The notes beneath the pieces were generated by a model that saw only the letters and a program-made list of their open reading frames with translations, searched no databases and was not told the DNA's origin. DNA of 64,000 nt, taken from positions 1-64,000 of the forward strand of contig JAFUQS010000007.1 of NCBI GenBank assembly GCA_017472225.1, read 5' to 3'. Below are positions 59,936 to 64,000 of this stretch, piece after piece. The DNA is from Clostridia bacterium (GTDB taxonomy: Bacteria > Bacillota > Clostridia > Oscillospirales > Acutalibacteraceae). The stretch's first letter is position 1; every line of letters starts with the position of its first letter. A program made the position numbers and the translations under genes.

Positions 59936-62293
59936 ATGATTTATCTTAATAAAGACAATGTATTTCATCTCCAGACAAAGAAAACGAGTTATGTTTTCAG
60001 AGCGCTTCCCACAGGTCAGCTTGAAGGCATGTACTACGGAAGAAAAATAAGAAACACTGAGGATTTCACCTTCCTTTATGACAAGCATGCATCAGGCTAC
60101 AGCAACAGCACTCCATACACTCAGGAGGACACAAGCCTTTCTCTTGATCACATTGCACTTGAATATTCAGCTTATGGCAAGGGTGATTACAGACTCCCTT
60201 CAGTGCAGCTCACTTCACATGACGATGTTTTTACAACTGATTTTAAGTATAAAACATCAGCAGTGACGAAGGTAAAGCCTACACTCAAGGGTCTTCCCTC
60301 AAGCTATGGTGACAGTGAAACTCTCACAGTTGTTCTTGAGGATACTGTTCTCGGTGCAGAGCTTCACCTGATTTACACTGTTTTTGAGGATTGTAATGTT
60401 ATAACAAGAAGCGCAAGACTTATCAACAGAAGCAAGAATCCCATCAAGATTCACTCACTCATGAGTATGCAGCTCGACCTTCAGAAGGGTAATTATATTA
60501 TGCTTACCTTTGACGGTGCATGGGCAAGAGAAAGATATAAAAATGAACACAGACTCACTTCAGGTGAATGCTCTGTTGGTTCAATTGCCGGTTATTCTTC
60601 AAACAGACACAATCCCTTCTTTGCAATCCGTGATGAGGAATGTACTGAGTCAAAGGGTAACTGTTACGGCTTTAATCTTGTTTATTCAGGTAACCATATT
60701 GCAAGAACTGAAATTTCCACCCATGGTCTTCTCAGAATTCAGAACGGTATCAATCCCTTTGAATTTGAGTGGAATTTAGGTGAGGGTGATTATTTTGACT
60801 CTCCCGAAAGTGTAATGACCTTCAGCCATGAAGGACTTAACGGCATGAGTCAGAATATGCATCTTTTTGTCAAGGAGCATATCGTCAGAGGCTATTGGAA
60901 GGACAGAGAGCGTCCTGTTCTCGTTAACAATTGGGAGGCAACAACCTTCGGCTTCACCGAGAAGAAGATTCTTGACATCGCTGCTGCAACAAAAGAATTG
61001 GGCGGCGAGATGTTCGTTCTTGATGACGGCTGGTTCGGCAAGAGAAATAATGACAAGGCAGGCCTCGGTGACTGGTATGTAAACAAAAAGAAGCTTCCCG
61101 GCGGAATTGACGGCCTTGCAAGAAAGGTCAACGAAATGGGACTTAAGTTCGGCCTTTGGGTTGAGCCCGAAATGGTAAATCCCAACAGTGATCTTTATCG
61201 TGCTCACCCTGATTGGGCAATGACCACTGATAAATACACAGCCTCTCAGGGCAGAAATCAGCTCACTCTTGACCTTACACGTGACGAGGTCGTCGACTAC
61301 ATAATCAACACAATGACCGATGTTTTCCGTTACGGAAACATTGAGTATATCAAATGGGATAACAACAGGCAGTTCTCAGATGTTTTTTCAAGACGCAAGG
61401 ATGCAAAAAGCGGTGAATATTTCCACAGATATATTCTCGGCCTTTACAAAATCTGGGATGCTCTTACAAGCAAATTCCCCGAAATTCTTTTCGAAGCCTG
61501 CTCAAGCGGCGGCAACAGATTTGACCTTGGTACCTTCTGCTATATGCCTCAGTGTTGGACAAGTGACAACACAGACCCGCTCGACAGAATGTATATCCAG
61601 ACAGGTACATCCTATGGCTATCCTCAGTCGGTTATGACAATGCATGTTGCGGCAGCCTACAGCTTTGCAAACTTCAGACACTCCACAATTGAGCATCGCT
61701 TTAATGTTTCCGCTTTCGGTCTTCTTGGCTATGAGCTTGATGTTACCATGCTTTCAAAAACCGATAAAGCTTGTGTAAAAAAGCAGATAGAATACTATAA
61801 ACAGCATCGCAGACTTCTGCAGTACGGTGAATTTTCAAGAATCGGTGATATCTTCAAGGATGACAGAGCAATGTGGCAGATTACGAGTGCCGACAAGAGT
61901 GAAGCTATGTACGGATATTTCGTAAACAGAGTTACTCCCAACTGGGGCAATGATGTTATCAGAATGGTTGACCTTAATGAGGATTATACATATCATCTTT
62001 GTGTCCGTCCGCAGATTCTTCCTCTCAAAAAATTCGGTGACATCATCAATGTTCCGCTTCCGAAGAAGCTTGATGTTGAAGACGGTAAGCTTTTTGATTT
62101 CCTTTGTGACACCGTCAGAATCAGAAACGAAAAGGAAGAATATACACTCGGCGGTGATATGCTCATGAACTCAGGCTTCAAGCCCAAGCAGCTTTTCAAT
62201 TACAGTGGCTTCAATTTCTCCGATTCAAGAATTATTCTTGATAACGATTCAAGAATTTATTATCTTAACAAAACGGGAGAAGCTTCTGAGTAA
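59936..62293 (+). CDS. GH36 alpha-galactosidase
   Basis: 785 residues, no signal peptide, so cytoplasmic. GH36 hallmarks: FVLDDGWFGKRND at about 355, GLKFGLWVEPEMVNPNS at about 402-418, catalytic nucleophile Asp in YIKWDNNR (about 473), LFEACSSGGNRFDLG at about 520, acid/base Asp in WTSDNTDPLDR (about 542), and VSAFGLLGYELD. It hydrolyses terminal alpha-galactosides such as melibiose or raffinose-type sugars, possibly alpha-GalNAc. The next gene starts inside its stop codon (TAATG), so the operon is translationally coupled. Confidence 0.93.
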   Translation: MIYLNKDNVFHLQTKKTSYVFRALPTGQLEGMYYGRKIRNTEDFTFLYDKHASGYSNSTPYTQEDTSLSLDHIALEYSAYGKGDYRLPSVQLTSHDDVFTTDFKYKTSAVTKVKPTLKGLPSSYGDSETLTVVLEDTVLGAELHLIYTVFEDCNVITRSARLINRSKNPIKIHSLMSMQLDLQKGNYIMLTFDGAWARERYKNEHRLTSGECSVGSIAGYSSNRHNPFFAIRDEECTESKGNCYGFNLVYSGNHIARTEISTHGLLRIQNGINPFEFEWNLGEGDYFDSPESVMTFSHEGLNGMSQNMHLFVKEHIVRGYWKDRERPVLVNNWEATTFGFTEKKILDIAAATKELGGEMFVLDDGWFGKRNNDKAGLGDWYVNKKKLPGGIDGLARKVNEMGLKFGLWVEPEMVNPNSDLYRAHPDWAMTTDKYTASQGRNQLTLDLTRDEVVDYIINTMTDVFRYGNIEYIKWDNNRQFSDVFSRRKDAKSGEYFHRYILGLYKIWDALTSKFPEILFEACSSGGNRFDLGTFCYMPQCWTSDNTDPLDRMYIQTGTSYGYPQSVMTMHVAAAYSFANFRHSTIEHRFNVSAFGLLGYELDVTMLSKTDKACVKKQIEYYKQHRRLLQYGEFSRIGDIFKDDRAMWQITSADKSEAMYGYFVNRVTPNWGNDVIRMVDLNEDYTYHLCVRPQILPLKKFGDIINVPLPKKLDVEDGKLFDFLCDTVRIRNEKEEYTLGGDMLMNSGFKPKQLFNYSGFNFSDSRIILDNDSRIYYLNKTGEASE

Positions 62294-62901
62294 TGAAAAC
62301 TTATAACACTTATTCCTTTTCTGACAGTATTGATTGGAGTATAGTTCCCGAAGAAAAGCTTGAATTTTCAAATTGGAATTCTGCCACAAGCTATAACACA
62401 TATTTCAAAATGTGCTTTCTGCGTAAAAGCGGAATATATGTTAAAATGAGAACAGATGAAAGAAAGCTTCGTGCTGTTTGCCAAAAGCGTGATGACCCTG
62501 TCTGGCAGGATAGCTGCATGGAATTTTTCATCTGCGCTGTTGAGGGCAGGGAAGAATACATCAATTTTGAAATGAACAGTGTCGGTGCTTATCTTACGGA
62601 ATTCGGAAAAGGAAAAAGCGACAGAGTATTTTTGCGCTGTTTAACCGAAGCTGAACCTGAAATCACCACTTCTGTTAATCCTGATGGCTGGTCGCTTGAG
62701 CTGTTTATACCGTGTGAGCTTATAAATGAGGCTTATAAAACAGATTTTGATGCAGGCGAATGCATATTAAAGGGTAATTTTTATAAATGCGGTGATGAAA
62801 CCGAAAAGGTTCACTATGATTCTTACACTGAAATGACAACACTGCCTCCCGGCTTTCACAATCCGGAGTGTTTTGCAGTGATAAAAATAATTGAAAGGTA
62901 A
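62293..62901 (+). CDS. CBM9/DOMON-like carbohydrate-binding protein
   Basis: 202 residues, no signal peptide. The pattern WQDSCMEFFICA ... YINFEMNSVGAYLTEFG ... WSLELFIPCELI matches the CBM9-like DOMON fold found in clostridial sugar loci. Free-standing cytoplasmic members have no established function; it may assist sugar handling with the flanking enzymes. One-base overlap with the alpha-galactosidase gene. Confidence 0.75.
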   Translation: MKTYNTYSFSDSIDWSIVPEEKLEFSNWNSATSYNTYFKMCFLRKSGIYVKMRTDERKLRAVCQKRDDPVWQDSCMEFFICAVEGREEYINFEMNSVGAYLTEFGKGKSDRVFLRCLTEAEPEITTSVNPDGWSLELFIPCELINEAYKTDFDAGECILKGNFYKCGDETEKVHYDSYTEMTTLPPGFHNPECFAVIKIIER

Positions 62902-62907
62902 AGTAAA

Positions 62908-64000
62908 ATGAATAACATTGAAAAAGAACTGATTGAAGTGTGCAGACACTTCAACATTGGCGGCGAATTTCATTCTTATAAAATTTTTACTGACGGACAC
63001 ATTAACACCACATATCTTGCAGAATTTGTTGAAAGAGGTAAGTTCCGCAAATTTCTTGTTCAGGGTATAAATGTTCATGTTTTCAAAAATCCTAAGGAGC
63101 TCATGGAAAACATAGTCGGTGTCACCGACTATCTGAGGGGCAAGATAAGTGCCAGCGGCGGAAATCCTAAGCGTGAAACTCTTACCTTCCTTCAGGCTGA
63201 TAACGGAAAGTATTATTTCTATCATCTCGGAAAATGCTGGAGAATTTACCATTTTATTGACCATTCCTACACAATCAATAAAATTGAGCAGCCTATCATA
63301 TTTGAAAGAGCAGGCAAAAGCTTCGGACTGTTCCAGAAGCATCTTGACGGTTATCCCATGGATACACTTCATGAAACCATCAAGGATTTCCATAACACTC
63401 CCAAACGTATTGAAGCTCTTGAAAAATCAGTTGAGCTTGATACGGCAGGCAGAGCAAGCTTTGTCCGTGAAGAGATTGATTTTGTTCTTTCAAGAAAGAA
63501 TGATGCAGAGATTATTATAAATCTCCATAAGGAAGGTCTTATTCCTCTTCGTGTTACACATAACGACACGAAGCTCAATAACATTCTTTTTGATGAAAAA
63601 ACAGGCGACAGCATTTGTGTCATTGACCTTGACACGATTATGCCCGGTTTTTCACTTTATGACTTCGGTGATTCAATCCGCTTTGGTGCAAACACAACAA
63701 GAGAAGATGACGATAATCTTGAAAATGTTAATGTTTCTCTTGAGCTTTTCGAGGCCTTTACCCGTGGTTTCCTCAGCGCCTGCGCAAAGGATTTGACAGA
63801 AGCAGAGGTCAGACATCTTGCTTTCTCTGCAAAGCTCATGACCTTTGAGTGCGGTGTGCGTTTCCTGACGGATTATCTTGACGGTGATGTATATTTCAAA
63901 ACGGCTTATCAGGAGCATAATCTTGTAAGAGCGAGAAATCAGTTCAAGCTTGTCAGTGAAATTGAAAATAATCTCACTGCAATGAATGAAATTGTAGACA
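62908..64000 (+). CDS. sugar kinase of the APH fold (N-acetylhexosamine kinase-like), cut by the window end
   Basis: The frame is open from ATG 62908 to the window end (364 residues visible, no stop). It has the aminoglycoside-phosphotransferase fold: VTHNDTKLNNILFD (catalytic loop, about residue 215) and CVIDLDTIMPGFSLYDFGD (metal-binding Asp, about 238). This pattern fits N-acetylhexosamine 1-kinase (NahK-like) proteins, which phosphorylate GlcNAc/GalNAc from mucin or milk sugars. Combined with GH36, the operon would release and phosphorylate a galactose-type sugar. Sugar specificity is inferred. It lies 6 nt after the CBM9-like gene. Confidence 0.78.
   Translation, partial: MNNIEKELIEVCRHFNIGGEFHSYKIFTDGHINTTYLAEFVERGKFRKFLVQGINVHVFKNPKELMENIVGVTDYLRGKISASGGNPKRETLTFLQADNGKYYFYHLGKCWRIYHFIDHSYTINKIEQPIIFERAGKSFGLFQKHLDGYPMDTLHETIKDFHNTPKRIEALEKSVELDTAGRASFVREEIDFVLSRKNDAEIIINLHKEGLIPLRVTHNDTKLNNILFDEKTGDSICVIDLDTIMPGFSLYDFGDSIRFGANTTREDDDNLENVNVSLELFEAFTRGFLSACAKDLTEAEVRHLAFSAKLMTFECGVRFLTDYLDGDVYFKTAYQEHNLVRARNQFKLVSEIENNLTAMNEIVD

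Overview
The window looks like chromosome from a low-GC Gram-positive anaerobe of class Clostridia, most likely a gut Oscillospirales/Ruminococcus-type organism. The signs are strong AGGAGG-type ribosome sites, sigma-A-like promoters, secreted proteins with Cys-rich and Ig/Fn3 repeats, an AgrC-type kinase remnant, a MobV/TnpV mobilizable element and a GH36/sugar-kinase locus. No rRNA, tRNA or CRISPR array is seen. Taxonomy is inferred from gene content only.

Layout. (1) 1-5.3 kb: right part of a mobilizable element (AAA_25 ATPase, candidate oriT, MobV relaxase, TnpV) carrying a TetR-ABC-ABC cargo operon. (2) 5.3-9.2 kb: accessory debris: a Lar-like zinc-ribbon gene between short repeats, an orphan HipA-like kinase, a small DNA-binding protein, an ORF with an in-frame TAG, and a truncated, frameshifted AgrC-type kinase. 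(3) 9.3-14.5 kb: a secreted transglutaminase-like protein, a lipoprotein, a low-molecular-weight tyrosine phosphatase and a GH43-like protein. (4) 14.75-16.19 kb: a tyrosine recombinase bracketed by perfect 27-bp inverted repeats, with an outward promoter just inside the left repeat. This has the architecture of a Hin-like self-inverting switch next to region 5. (5) 16.3-46.2 kb: an almost entirely co-directional 30-kb Ser/Thr phospho-signalling island with three kinases (one frameshifted), four PP2C phosphatases and ten FHA domains in nine reading frames. FHA domains are fused to an extracellular vWA domain, to membrane domains, to a kinase, and to an extracellular caspase-like (clan CD) protease-like region. 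The island also holds a 2951-residue Ig-like surface protein and a LytTR regulator with a degenerate receiver. (6) 46.3-64 kb: ordinary chromosome: a purine permease, an aldose epimerase-like protein, a ketopantoate reductase-like protein, DUF2804, a small membrane protein, two TetR regulators, a large secreted protein, an OmpR-type two-component system, and an alpha-galactosidase, CBM9-like, sugar-kinase operon that runs off the end.

How the parts may work together. In region 5, membrane kinases would phosphorylate Thr motifs placed ahead of the FHA domains, PP2C enzymes would reset them, and the FHA domains would gather the membrane proteins and so couple inside phosphorylation to the extracellular vWA, protease-like and Ig-like parts. 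No secretion ATPase or WXG100 protein is present, so this is not an ordinary type VII locus. I know of no named system with this composition. If the upstream segment flips, its outward promoter would point into the island, suggesting phase-variable expression. That link is inference.
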